A stretch of DNA of 64,000 nucleotides from Micromonospora cremea. Lineage in GTDB: Bacteria > Actinomycetota > Actinomycetes > Mycobacteriales > Micromonosporaceae. Every line of letters starts with the position of its first letter. The first letter of the stretch is position 1. The DNA lies in the NCBI RefSeq assembly GCF_900143515.1, contig NZ_FSQT01000001.1, positions 1,116,001 to 1,180,000 of the forward strand. Reading direction: 5' to 3'. The translations under genes and the position numbers were made by a program. A model generated the notes under the pieces. It was not told the origin of the DNA and did not search any database. It saw only the letters and a list, made by a program, of their open reading frames with translations. Shown here one piece after another: positions 43,209-51,410 of the stretch.

Positions 43209-44246
43209 ATGGTCAACTGGGTTGTCTCACTTGCCGGGCCCCGACGGATCAGCCTCGAGCCCTGCTCGCCGGATCCGCTCGGTCCCGGCCAAGTCCGGGT
43301 CCGCACCTGCTACTCCGGCATCTCGGCCGGCACCGAGCTCACTCTCTACCGGGGCAGCAATCCACGACTCAGCAAGGACTGGGACGACGCCGCGCGGATG
43401 TTCGTGCCCCGGCAGACGCCGGTGCCCTACCCGCTGATCGGCTTCGGGTACGAGGAGGTCGGCGAGGTCGTCGAGGTCGCCCCGGAGGTCGCCCACCGGC
43501 ACCCCGGGCAGATGGTCTGGGGCATCTGGGGACACCGCGCCGAGGCCGTGCTGGCCGCCGGGGCGGTCCGCCCGCTGCCCGCCGGCCTCGACCCGCTCGC
43601 CGCGGTCTTCGCCCGGCCGGGCGCCATCGCGCTGACCGCCGTGCTCGCCGGCGACCTGCACCTCGGCGACTGGGTCGGTGTCTTCGGGCAGGGCGTCATC
43701 GGGCTGCTCGCCACCCGACTCGCGGTGCTCTCCGGCGCCCGGGTGGTGGCGGTCGACCGCGTGCCCGGCCGGCTGGAGCACGCCGCCCGCTACGGTGCCC
43801 GGTCGACAGTGGACGCCGGCGCCGAGTCCGCCGCCGCCGTGCTGCGGCGGGCCACCGCCGGCCGGGGCGCGGACGTCTGCCTGGAGCTGTCCGGGGCGTA
43901 CCCGGCGCTGCACGAGGCGATCCGGTCCACCGCACACGCCGGCCGGGTCGTGGCCGCCGGCTTCTACCAGGGCCAGGCCGACGGGCTCGGCCTCGGCGAG
44001 GAGTTCCATCACAACCGCATCCAGTTGGTGGCCGCCCAGGTCTCCGGCCCCACCCCCGCGCCGAGCATGGCCGGCCGGTGGACCGGCGACCGGGTGACGC
44101 AGACCTTCATGGAGCTGGTGGCTGAGCACAGCGTCGACCCGTTGCCGCTGGTCAGCCACATCGTCGACGCCAGCGCCGTCGCCGACGCCCTCGCGCTGCT
44201 CGACCGCGGCGCCGGTGACGTCCTCCAAGTGGTGTTGAGGTTCTGA
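43209..44246 (+). CDS. Medium-chain dehydrogenase, zinc-site-degenerate
   Basis: A 345-residue MDR-superfamily protein: GroES-like N-domain (PGQVRVRTCYSGISAGTELT) and Rossmann domain (DWVGVFGQGVIGLLATRLA, VVAVDRVPGRLEHAARYGA). The position of the catalytic histidine in GHE is GYEEVG, and the structural four-cysteine lobe is absent, so a classical zinc alcohol dehydrogenase mechanism is unlikely. It probably oxidises or reduces a sugar or polyol. First gene of the catabolic operon, followed by the isomerase with overlapping stop/start (TGATG). Confidence 0.85.
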   Translation: MVNWVVSLAGPRRISLEPCSPDPLGPGQVRVRTCYSGISAGTELTLYRGSNPRLSKDWDDAARMFVPRQTPVPYPLIGFGYEEVGEVVEVAPEVAHRHPGQMVWGIWGHRAEAVLAAGAVRPLPAGLDPLAAVFARPGAIALTAVLAGDLHLGDWVGVFGQGVIGLLATRLAVLSGARVVAVDRVPGRLEHAARYGARSTVDAGAESAAAVLRRATAGRGADVCLELSGAYPALHEAIRSTAHAGRVVAAGFYQGQADGLGLGEEFHHNRIQLVAAQVSGPTPAPSMAGRWTGDRVTQTFMELVAEHSVDPLPLVSHIVDASAVADALALLDRGAGDVLQVVLRF

Positions 44247-45067
44247 TGACCACCATCGCGCTGGCCTGCCAGGAACAGCTCCTGCCGGGCACCGACCTGA
44301 TCCAGAAGTACGCTCTCGCCACCGCCCTGGGCTATCAGGGCATCGAGCTGCGCGGGCGCGGCGACCTCGCGTTCGCCCGCCGGCTGCCCGAGCTGCGCCG
44401 GGCCCGCGCCGCCGGGGTGGTGATGCCCACCGTCTGCGTCGAGATGGACCACTTCATCGGCGACTTCGATCCGGCCCGGTCCGCCGACGCGGTGCGCAAC
44501 CTGCGCTCCCAGCTCTCGGTCATCGCCGAGCTGGGCGGCGTCGGGGCGATGACACCGGCATCCTGGGGGATGTTCTCCCGGCGACTGCCTCCGTTCGAGC
44601 CGCCGCGCCCGCCGACCGGCGACCGGCGGGTGCTCCTCGACGCCCTCGGCGAGCTGGGCGAGCACGCCCGGAGCGAGGGGGTCAGCCTCTTCCTGGAACC
44701 CCTCAACCGGTACGAGGACCACATGGTCAACCGGCTCGACGAGGCGGTCGCGCTCTGCGCGGCGGTCGGGCTGCCGTCGGTGCGGGTGGTCGCCGACACC
44801 TTCCACATGAACATCGAGGAGGACGACGTGCACCGGGCGCTGCGCGCCGCCGCGCCGTACCTCGGGCACGTGCAGATCAGCGACTCCAACCGGTACCAAC
44901 CCGGCGCCGGGCACCTGAACTGGCCGGCGCTGGTGCGGACCCTGCTGGAGCTGGACTACCGGGGCTGGCTGGCGCTGGAGTGCCGGCTGCGCGGTGACCC
45001 CGTCCGCGCCCTCCAGCAGGCCGCCACGGTGCTGCGGCACGCGCTGCCCCGGCGGGCCGCGGCATGA
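44246..45067 (+). CDS. Sugar phosphate isomerase/epimerase-like TIM barrel
   Basis: A 273-residue AP_endonuc_2/xylose-isomerase-like barrel. Metal-ligand strands are visible: LFLEPLNRYEDHM (Glu), VVADTFHMNIEE (Asp, His), LGHVQISDSNRYQPGAGHLNW (Asp/His) and WLALECRL (Glu). It starts one base inside the dehydrogenase stop and ends overlapping the GH63-like gene start by 4 bp (ATGA). It likely isomerises a keto-sugar or inositol derivative produced by the neighbouring dehydrogenase. Confidence 0.88.
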   Translation: MTTIALACQEQLLPGTDLIQKYALATALGYQGIELRGRGDLAFARRLPELRRARAAGVVMPTVCVEMDHFIGDFDPARSADAVRNLRSQLSVIAELGGVGAMTPASWGMFSRRLPPFEPPRPPTGDRRVLLDALGELGEHARSEGVSLFLEPLNRYEDHMVNRLDEAVALCAAVGLPSVRVVADTFHMNIEEDDVHRALRAAAPYLGHVQISDSNRYQPGAGHLNWPALVRTLLELDYRGWLALECRLRGDPVRALQQAATVLRHALPRRAAA

Positions 45068-46422
45068 CCGCCGGCGCCCCGGCCCGCACCGGCGGGCCGG
45101 CAGACCTCGCCGGGCTGCGCCGGCTCGCGGTAGCCACCCTCGACGCCAACTGGGAGCACGACCACACCGTGCCCTCACGCACGCTCTACCCGCACCAGTG
45201 GAGCTGGGACTCCGCGTTCATCGCCATCGGGCTGGCCCAGGTCCGTCCCGAGCGGGCCTGGCGGGAGCTGGCGAGCCTGTTCCGGGCGCAGTGGGCCGAC
45301 GGGCGGGTGCCGCACATCGTGTTCAACCCGGCGCTCCGGGTCGGCGCGTACTTTCCGGGGCCGGAGCTGTGGCGCTCGGCGACCGCCGAGGGGGCGCCGG
45401 CCGTCGACACCTCCGGCCTGGTCCAGCCGCCGGTGCACGCGCTCGCCGCGTGGCTCGCGTACCGGCGGGCGCCCTACCCGGCCGGCCTGGCCGCGCTGCG
45501 CCGGCTCTATCCCGCGCTGGTGGCCCAGCAGCGCTACCTGGCCGCGCGGCGGGACCTGACCGGCTACGGGTTGGCCTGCATCGTGCACCCGTGGGAGTCC
45601 GGCCTGGACAACAGCCCGGCCTGGGACGAGCCGATGGCCGCGGTGCCGGCCGAGGCGACGGTGATGCGCGCGTACCGCCGGCACGACACCGCCCACGCGG
45701 ACGCCGCGCACCGCCCCACAGACCTGGACTACGCGCGCTACCTGGCGATCGTCGCCGCCTACCGGGACAACGGCTACTCCGACCGGGGCCTGGCCAACGG
45801 TCACCCGTTCCTGGTGGAGTGCCCGCTGTTCAACGCGGCGGTCGGCGCGGCCGAACACGCGCTGGCCGAGATCGCCGCGCTGGTCGGCGCCGACCCGGGG
45901 CCGCACCGGGCCCGCGCGACCCGGATCACCGAGGCCCTGGTGCGCCGGCTGTTCGACCCGGCCACCGGCACGTTCGCTCCCCGCGACCTGCGCACCGAAC
46001 GGCTGGTCCCGGCGCGCACGGTGCTCGGGCTGGCGCCGCTGATCCTGCCCGACCTGCCGACCCGACAGGCCGACGCGCTGGTCGTCGAGGCCCGGTCGGC
46101 GCGCTTCGGTGTGGCCCGGCGGATGGACCGGCCGCTGCCCAGCTACGACCGGACCGCTCCGGACTTCGAACCGTTGCGCTACTGGCGCGGGCCGAGCTGG
46201 CTGAACGTCGGCTGGCTGGTGCGGCGCGGGCTGCTCGCGCACGGGCACCCGGAGCTGGCGGCCGGGCTGCGCCGGTCCATGATCGGGCTGGTCGCCGGGG
46301 CCGGATGCCACGAGTACTTCCATCCGGACAGCGGCGCCGGGCTGGGCTCGCCGGCGTTCAGTTGGACCGCCGCGCTGCTGCTCGACCTGTTGGCCGAGGA
46401 CGCCGGGACCGCGCCGGGCTGA
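45064..46422 (+). CDS. GH63-like (alpha/alpha)6-barrel glycoside hydrolase
   Basis: A 452-residue protein of the MGH/GH63-like clan: WSWDSAFIAIGLAQ, the substrate loop HPWESGLDNSPAWDEP (acid-Asp region), YWRGPSWLNVGWLVRRGLL and YFHPDSGAGLGSPAFSWTAALLLDL with the general-base Asp/Glu region. Related enzymes cleave mannosyl- or glucosylglycerate and alpha-glucosides. No signal peptide, so it acts on imported substrate. Third gene of a fully overlapping operon opposite the importer. Confidence 0.88.
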   Translation: MTAGAPARTGGPADLAGLRRLAVATLDANWEHDHTVPSRTLYPHQWSWDSAFIAIGLAQVRPERAWRELASLFRAQWADGRVPHIVFNPALRVGAYFPGPELWRSATAEGAPAVDTSGLVQPPVHALAAWLAYRRAPYPAGLAALRRLYPALVAQQRYLAARRDLTGYGLACIVHPWESGLDNSPAWDEPMAAVPAEATVMRAYRRHDTAHADAAHRPTDLDYARYLAIVAAYRDNGYSDRGLANGHPFLVECPLFNAAVGAAEHALAEIAALVGADPGPHRARATRITEALVRRLFDPATGTFAPRDLRTERLVPARTVLGLAPLILPDLPTRQADALVVEARSARFGVARRMDRPLPSYDRTAPDFEPLRYWRGPSWLNVGWLVRRGLLAHGHPELAAGLRRSMIGLVAGAGCHEYFHPDSGAGLGSPAFSWTAALLLDLLAEDAGTAPG

Positions 46423-46478
46423 GCACGCCCGGTGCGTCGGCGTACCGTGTCCTCTTCCCATGGACGCGAAGGAGCATC

Positions 46479-46877
46479 GTGCCTGAGATCGACAAGGTGG
46501 CCTGGATCCTCATCGAGGACGGGCGGGTGCTGAGCACCCGCTCCCGGGGCAAGGACGTCTGGTACCTGCCGGGCGGCAAGCGCGAGCCGGGGGAGACCGA
46601 CCTGGACACGCTGCGCCGGGAGGTCGCCGAGGAGTTGAGCGTCGCGGTGGACGTCGCCGGCGCCGTGCACGTGGGCACGTTCACCGCCCAGGCGCACGGC
46701 CACGCCGCCGGCACGACGGTACGCATGACCTGCTACCGGGCCGAGCACGACGGCGAGCTGAGGCCGGCCAACGAGATCGCCGAGGTGGCCTGGCTGGGGT
46801 ACGCCGACCGGCACCGCACCTCCCCGGTCGACCAGGTCATCTTCGACCATCTGCTGGCGGCCGACCTGCTGCGCTGA
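46479..46877 (+). CDS. Nudix hydrolase
   Basis: A 132-residue Nudix-fold protein with a complete Nudix box (GGKREPGETDLDTLRREVAEEL). It hydrolyses a nucleoside diphosphate linked to another group, substrate unknown. GTG 46479 has AAGGAG just upstream (46469-46474). Confidence 0.94.
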   Translation: MPEIDKVAWILIEDGRVLSTRSRGKDVWYLPGGKREPGETDLDTLRREVAEELSVAVDVAGAVHVGTFTAQAHGHAAGTTVRMTCYRAEHDGELRPANEIAEVAWLGYADRHRTSPVDQVIFDHLLAADLLR

Positions 46878-46919
46878 CGGCGCAGTTTGCCGGCACCGGC
46901 CGGGGGTAAGCGCCCGGGC

Positions 46920-47465
46920 GTGACCGACAGGGCGGGCGGCGGGCAGTTCCCACACTTCATCGACGCGGTGTCCCGGCGGTCCGGTCTGCCGACCGAGCAG
47001 GCCGCCGCCGTCGCCCGCGCGGTGCTCCAGACGATGGCCGAGCGGGTGACCGGTGGCCCGCCCGACCCCCTCGCCGGGCACCTCCCGGACGACCTCGACG
47101 GCTACCTGGCCGACCCGGCCCCGCCCGCCGTGACCGCCGGCCCGGACGGCGGCGTGGCCGGCCCGGATACCGGCGTGGCCGGGCTGGACGGCGGCGTGGC
47201 CGGCCCGGACAGCGGCGTGGGCCTGGACGTTGGCGGCACGGCTGCGGCCCCGCCGGCGCCGGACGCCGGGCCGGTGGAGTTTCTTCGCCGGGTGGGTCAG
47301 CGCGCCGGGGTGGACCCGACCACCGCCCGGACCGGCACCGGCGCGGTCTTCGCGACCCTGCGGGAGGCGGTGACCGTGCAGGAGTTCCGGGAGATGGTGG
47401 CGCGCTTGCCGCGCGACAGCGATGGCGCGGTCGCGCCGGCGCCGTCCGATCCGTACGGACACTGA
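46920..47465 (+). CDS. DUF2267-like protein with internal heptad repeat
   Basis: A 181-residue protein. Both ends resemble the DUF2267 fold (FIDAVSRRSGLPTEQAAAVARAVLQTMAERVTGGPPDPLAGHLP, then PVEFLRRVGQRAGVDPTTARTGTGAVFATLREAVTVQEFREMVARLP), which is typically repeated. They are separated by four tandem 7-residue units of the form GPDGGVA, encoded by a 21-bp repeat (about 47142-47226). The repeat number could vary between strains. GTG 46920 follows a GGGGG tract. Function unknown. Confidence 0.8.
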   Translation: MTDRAGGGQFPHFIDAVSRRSGLPTEQAAAVARAVLQTMAERVTGGPPDPLAGHLPDDLDGYLADPAPPAVTAGPDGGVAGPDTGVAGLDGGVAGPDSGVGLDVGGTAAAPPAPDAGPVEFLRRVGQRAGVDPTTARTGTGAVFATLREAVTVQEFREMVARLPRDSDGAVAPAPSDPYGH

Positions 47466-47812
47466 TACGGCGCACATGTGCGTTTCCGGCGAGATCCACT
47501 CCAGGTCGTAGAAAATTGCGTTATCCCTGACATTCGAATGGCCGCAGGCCTCCGAAACTGGTGTCGATCATCCGACGGATCGACTGTCGATCCCGCGACT
47601 CCACTGTGCCGGTCGGGAAATTCCACCGCGCAAGGAATCCCGGGCCGCAAAATTGGCCGCCGGCAATCGTGTTAGGCGAAAATTCGGCGTTACGCCAGGG
47701 GGATGATCGGACGAGATTCCCCGTCCCTCGTCCGAGCCCCGAGTCGACCCTTTGGCTCGACTCTAATCGATGATCTTTCTCGACAGTCATCGAACCCTAT
47801 GCTCCTTCCATT
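47466..47812. other. 347-bp AT-richer regulatory region of the NRPS/PKS operon
   Basis: No gene is seen. It is clearly less GC-rich than flanking DNA. Notable sites: the 12-bp palindrome CGCACATGTGCG (47471-47482) just after the DUF2267 gene; GGATCGAC-T-GTCGATCC (47577-47593), a 17-bp perfect palindrome; and TCGATGA (47767-47773) with TCATCGA (47787-47793). TATGCT (47798-47803) is a good -10 element, which would start transcription next to the GTG at 47813. No -35 match is obvious. Confidence 0.5.
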
Positions 47813-47893
47813 GTGAAGTCCTGGGGGGGGATCATGATCACGATTGTCGATTGTTGCGCGGCCGTCTGTTGTGGATCGGCGTGCGCGTCCTGA
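47813..47893 (+). CDS. Cys-rich upstream mini-ORF (candidate attenuator leader or scaffold peptide)
   Basis: GTG 47813 (9 nt after TATGCT) or the in-frame ATG 47834 (after a G8 tract) encodes a peptide whose last 19 residues are MITIVDCCAAVCCGSACAS. Five of these are cysteine, three of them coded by TGT, a rare codon in this DNA. Its TGA (47891-47893) is followed after one base by the ATG of the megasynthase gene (TGAGATG), so downstream translation would depend on termination here. Cysteine-codon uORFs are known to mediate cysteine-responsive attenuation in actinobacteria. A role as LanB scaffold peptide is an alternative. No expression evidence. Confidence 0.5.
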   Translation: MKSWGGIMITIVDCCAAVCCGSACAS

Positions 47894-47894
47894 G

Positions 47895-50800
47895 ATGGGA
47901 AATTCGACGCTGATCCATCGCTTCAGCGATGCCGCCGCCGCTCGTCCCGACCATCCCGCCGTACTCGGCGACACCGGCCCACTCGACTACGCCGCCCTCG
48001 CCGGCCTGGCCGGGGGGCACGCCGACCTGCTGGCCGCGGCCGGCGTCCGGTCCGGTGACCGGGTCGGCCTGCTGACCGCCCATGGCGCCGGCACCATCGC
48101 CGCCATCCTCGGCACGCTCGCCGAGGGCGCCGCCTACGTTCCGCTCGACCCCGGCTTCCCGGAGCAGCGACTGCGCCACCTGCTCGACGGCGCCGACGTC
48201 ACCGTCCTGCTCTGCGGCGGCGAGCACACCGAGCTGGCCCGTCGGCTCGCCGCCGACCGGCCCGGCCTACGGGTCGTCCCGGCCCTCGACGTGCGGCCCG
48301 CGCCGCTGCGGCCGGTGCCGGTGGCCCCGGACGCGCTCGCGTACGTGCTGTTCACCTCCGGCTCCACCGGGCGGCCCAAGGCGGTCGGGCAGAGCCATCG
48401 CAACCTGACGCACGTCGTGGACAACCAGATCGCTCTCCTCGACCTGCGGCCGGACGACCGGCTGAGCCTGCTCGCCTCGTTCAGCTTCGACGCGGCGATC
48501 CCCGACCTGTACCCGGCGCTGCTCACCGGCGCCACCGTCGTCCCGGTCGACCTGCGCCGGCACGGGCTGGCGTACGCCGTCGAACAGTTGGCCCGCCACG
48601 GCGTCACCGTCTACCACTCCACCCCGACGGTCTACCGGTACCTGCTGGACACCCCGGGCGTAAAGCGACTGGACCGGGTCCGGGTGGTCCTGCTCGGCGG
48701 CGAACAGGCCAGCTACGCCGACGCGGCCCGCGCGCGGGGCCGCTTCGCCCCCGGCTGCGTCCTGGTCAACGGCTACGGGGCCACCGAGATGACCTTCGGC
48801 GCCCGGTACGCGCTGCCGCTGGCCGATGTCGACCCGGCGGCCACCGGTCCGCTGCCGATCGGCGCCGCCCTGCCCGGGTACGCGCTGCGGCTGGCGCCGG
48901 ACGGCGAGATCGTCGTACGCAGCCGGCACCTCGCCCCCGGCTACCTCGACCAGACCAGCGACCGGTTCGGCCACGACCCCGACGGCGTGCCGGCGTACCG
49001 CACCGGTGACCTGGGCGAGCTGCTGCCCACCGGCGAGCTGCGCTGCCTCGGCCGGCTGGACCGACAGGTCAAGGTGCGCGGGTTCCGGGTCGAGCTGACC
49101 GAGATCGAGTCCGTGCTCGCCGCCGAGCCGGGCATCGCCGAGGTGCGCGCCATCGCCCGCGACGGCGAGTTGCTGGCGTACGTCCGGCCGGCCGGGCCGC
49201 GGGTGGACGCGGTGGCGCTGCGGGCCGCCCTGGCCCGGCAGCTGCCCGAGTACGCGTTGCCCCGCGCCGTCGTGCCGGTCGCCGAGTTCCCCCTGACCGC
49301 CAGCGGGAAGGTCGACGAGCGGGCGCTGCCGGACCCGGCCCGGGCGGTGCCGCTCGGGGACCGGCCCGCCACCCCGACCGAGCGGGTCGTGCACGACATC
49401 TGGTGCGCCGTGCTCGGCCGGGACGCGGTCGGTCGCACCGACAGCTTCTTCGACGTCGGCGGGCAGTCCCTGCTCCTCGGCCAGGTGCAGCAGCGGTTGG
49501 CCGACCGGTTCGGTGTGGCGGTGCCGCTGCTGCGGCTCTTCGACCACCCGACCGTCGCCGCCCAGGCCCGGTTGGTCGACCCGCCGGCACCGACCACCCC
49601 GCCGCCCGCGCCGGTGGTTGCCACGCCGACCCTGCCCGCCGAGGCGCCAGCCGCCCCCGGCCTGTCCGCCGCGCCGGCCGGCGTGCGCGACCACACCGGC
49701 GACGAGATCGCCGTGGTCGGTCTCGCCGGCCGGTTCCCCGGCGCGCCGGACCTGGCCACCTTCTGGTGGAACCTGTGCGCCGGGGTGGACGCCATCCACG
49801 ACCACAGCGACGAGGAGCTGGCCGCGCTGGGCGTCGGCCCGGGGCTGCGCGCCGACCCCCGGCACGTCAAGTCCACCGGCCGGCTCGGTGGGGTCGCCGA
49901 CTTCGACGCGGAGTTCTTCGCCTTCGGCGACCGGGAGGCCGCCCGCACCGACCCGCAGCACCGGCTGTTCCTGGAGACCGCGTGGGAAGCGCTGGAGGAC
50001 GCGGGTCACGACCCGGCCCGGTTCCCCGGCCTGGTCGGCGTGTACGGCGCCACCTCCGTCAACCGCTACTTCCTGTTCCACCTGATGGACAACCCGGCGG
50101 TGGTCGGCGACGTCGACCCGGACGACTGGGAGGCCCGGCTGATCGGACGGCAGCTCACCGACCACCTGCCCGGGCAGGTCGCGTACCGGCTGGGGCTGAC
50201 CGGGCCGGCGGTGGCGGTGCAGAGCGCCTGCTCCAGCTCACTGGTGGCGGTCTGCCTCGCCGCGCAGAGCCTCGCCGACTACCAGTGCGACCTCGCCCTG
50301 GCCGGCGGGGTGAGCGTGACCTGGCCACGGCACCGGCACACTCCCGGTGGCCTGGCCTCCCCGGACGGCCGCTGCCGCGCCTTCGACGAAGCCGCCCAGG
50401 GCGCCGGGTTCGGCTCCGGCGTCGGGGTGGTGGCGCTGCGCCGGCTCGCCGACGCGCAGGCCGACGGCGACCAGGTCCTCGCGATCCTGCCCGGCTGGGC
50501 GGTCACCAACGACGGCGCCGAGCGGGCCGGCTACGCCGTCCCCGGCCCGGCCGGCCAGGCCGCCGCGGTGGCCGGCGCGCTCGCCGCCGCAGAGGTCGAC
50601 CCCGGCGAGGTCCGCTTCATCGAGACGCACGGCAGCGGCACTCCGCTCGGCGACGCCATCGAGGTGGCCGCGCTGCACGAGGTGTACCAGGGCGCCGCCC
50701 CGGCCGAGACCTGCGCGCTCGGCTCGGTGAAGACCACCATCGGGCACCTCGACGCCGCGGCCGGGATCGCCGGGCTGATCAAGGCGGTGCTCGCCGTGCG

Positions 50801-51410
50801 GCACGGCGTCATCCCGCCGAACCTGCACTTCACCCGCCCGCACCCGGAGATCGACCTGGCCGCCGGCCCCTTCTACGTACCGACCAAGGTGCGGGACTGG
50901 CCGGACGCGCCGCGCCGGGTCGCCGGGGTCAGCTCGTTCGGGCTGGGCGGCACCAACGCGCACGTCGTGGTCGAGCAGGCCCCGCCGGCCGATCCGGTCG
51001 ACCCGCCGCCGGCCGGGGCGCACCTGCTGCCGGTGTCGGCGCGTACCCCGGCGGCGCTGCGGGCGGCGTTGACCCGGCTGCGGCGGCACCTCGCCGGGAC
51101 CACCCCGGCGCTGTCCGAGGCGGCCGCGACGCTGGCGCTGGGCCGGCGCGCGTTCCGTCACCGGGCCGCCGTGGTGGCCAACGACTCGGCCGGCGCGGTT
51201 GCCGCCCTCGACGAGTTGCTGGCCACCGACGCGCGGGTGGCCGGCGCACCCGGGCCGCTGCGCGAGCTGGCCGCCGCCTGGGTGGCCGGGCGCGACGCCG
51301 ACCTCACCACCCTGCATCCCGCCGGCACCGTCCGGCGAACCTCGCTGCCCACCTACCCCTTCCAGCGGCAGCGGTACTGGATCGACCCCCCTCAGAAAGG
51401 CGTGCGGTGA
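47895..51410 (+). CDS. Hybrid NRPS-PKS: A-PCP-KS without AT
   Basis: A 1171-residue assembly-line protein starting with an adenylation domain (about 1-500; YVLFTSGSTGRPKAV, NGYGATEM, YRTGDLG, PLTASGKVDE). The by-eye specificity code is DAPHLGGFGK, which I cannot match. A PCP (DVGGQSLLLGQV, phosphopantetheine Ser525) and a ketosynthase (about 605-1025; active Cys779 in VQSACSSSLVAV, His in ETHGSGTPLGD and TTIGHLDAA) follow. The post-KS linker is directly joined to a post-AT-type tail (LPTYPFQRQRYW), with no AT and no ACP. It loads an unidentified amino acid or acid and passes it to the KS. ATG 47895 is preferred over the upstream TTG 47844, which would overlap the mini-ORF. Confidence 0.88.
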   Translation: MGNSTLIHRFSDAAAARPDHPAVLGDTGPLDYAALAGLAGGHADLLAAAGVRSGDRVGLLTAHGAGTIAAILGTLAEGAAYVPLDPGFPEQRLRHLLDGADVTVLLCGGEHTELARRLAADRPGLRVVPALDVRPAPLRPVPVAPDALAYVLFTSGSTGRPKAVGQSHRNLTHVVDNQIALLDLRPDDRLSLLASFSFDAAIPDLYPALLTGATVVPVDLRRHGLAYAVEQLARHGVTVYHSTPTVYRYLLDTPGVKRLDRVRVVLLGGEQASYADAARARGRFAPGCVLVNGYGATEMTFGARYALPLADVDPAATGPLPIGAALPGYALRLAPDGEIVVRSRHLAPGYLDQTSDRFGHDPDGVPAYRTGDLGELLPTGELRCLGRLDRQVKVRGFRVELTEIESVLAAEPGIAEVRAIARDGELLAYVRPAGPRVDAVALRAALARQLPEYALPRAVVPVAEFPLTASGKVDERALPDPARAVPLGDRPATPTERVVHDIWCAVLGRDAVGRTDSFFDVGGQSLLLGQVQQRLADRFGVAVPLLRLFDHPTVAAQARLVDPPAPTTPPPAPVVATPTLPAEAPAAPGLSAAPAGVRDHTGDEIAVVGLAGRFPGAPDLATFWWNLCAGVDAIHDHSDEELAALGVGPGLRADPRHVKSTGRLGGVADFDAEFFAFGDREAARTDPQHRLFLETAWEALEDAGHDPARFPGLVGVYGATSVNRYFLFHLMDNPAVVGDVDPDDWEARLIGRQLTDHLPGQVAYRLGLTGPAVAVQSACSSSLVAVCLAAQSLADYQCDLALAGGVSVTWPRHRHTPGGLASPDGRCRAFDEAAQGAGFGSGVGVVALRRLADAQADGDQVLAILPGWAVTNDGAERAGYAVPGPAGQAAAVAGALAAAEVDPGEVRFIETHGSGTPLGDAIEVAALHEVYQGAAPAETCALGSVKTTIGHLDAAAGIAGLIKAVLAVRHGVIPPNLHFTRPHPEIDLAAGPFYVPTKVRDWPDAPRRVAGVSSFGLGGTNAHVVVEQAPPADPVDPPPAGAHLLPVSARTPAALRAALTRLRRHLAGTTPALSEAAATLALGRRAFRHRAAVVANDSAGAVAALDELLATDARVAGAPGPLRELAAAWVAGRDADLTTLHPAGTVRRTSLPTYPFQRQRYWIDPPQKGVR

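Noticed and set aside
47142..47226. Possible CRISPR-like repeat
   Set aside because: Units are contiguous, in frame and without spacers; this is a coding tandem repeat.
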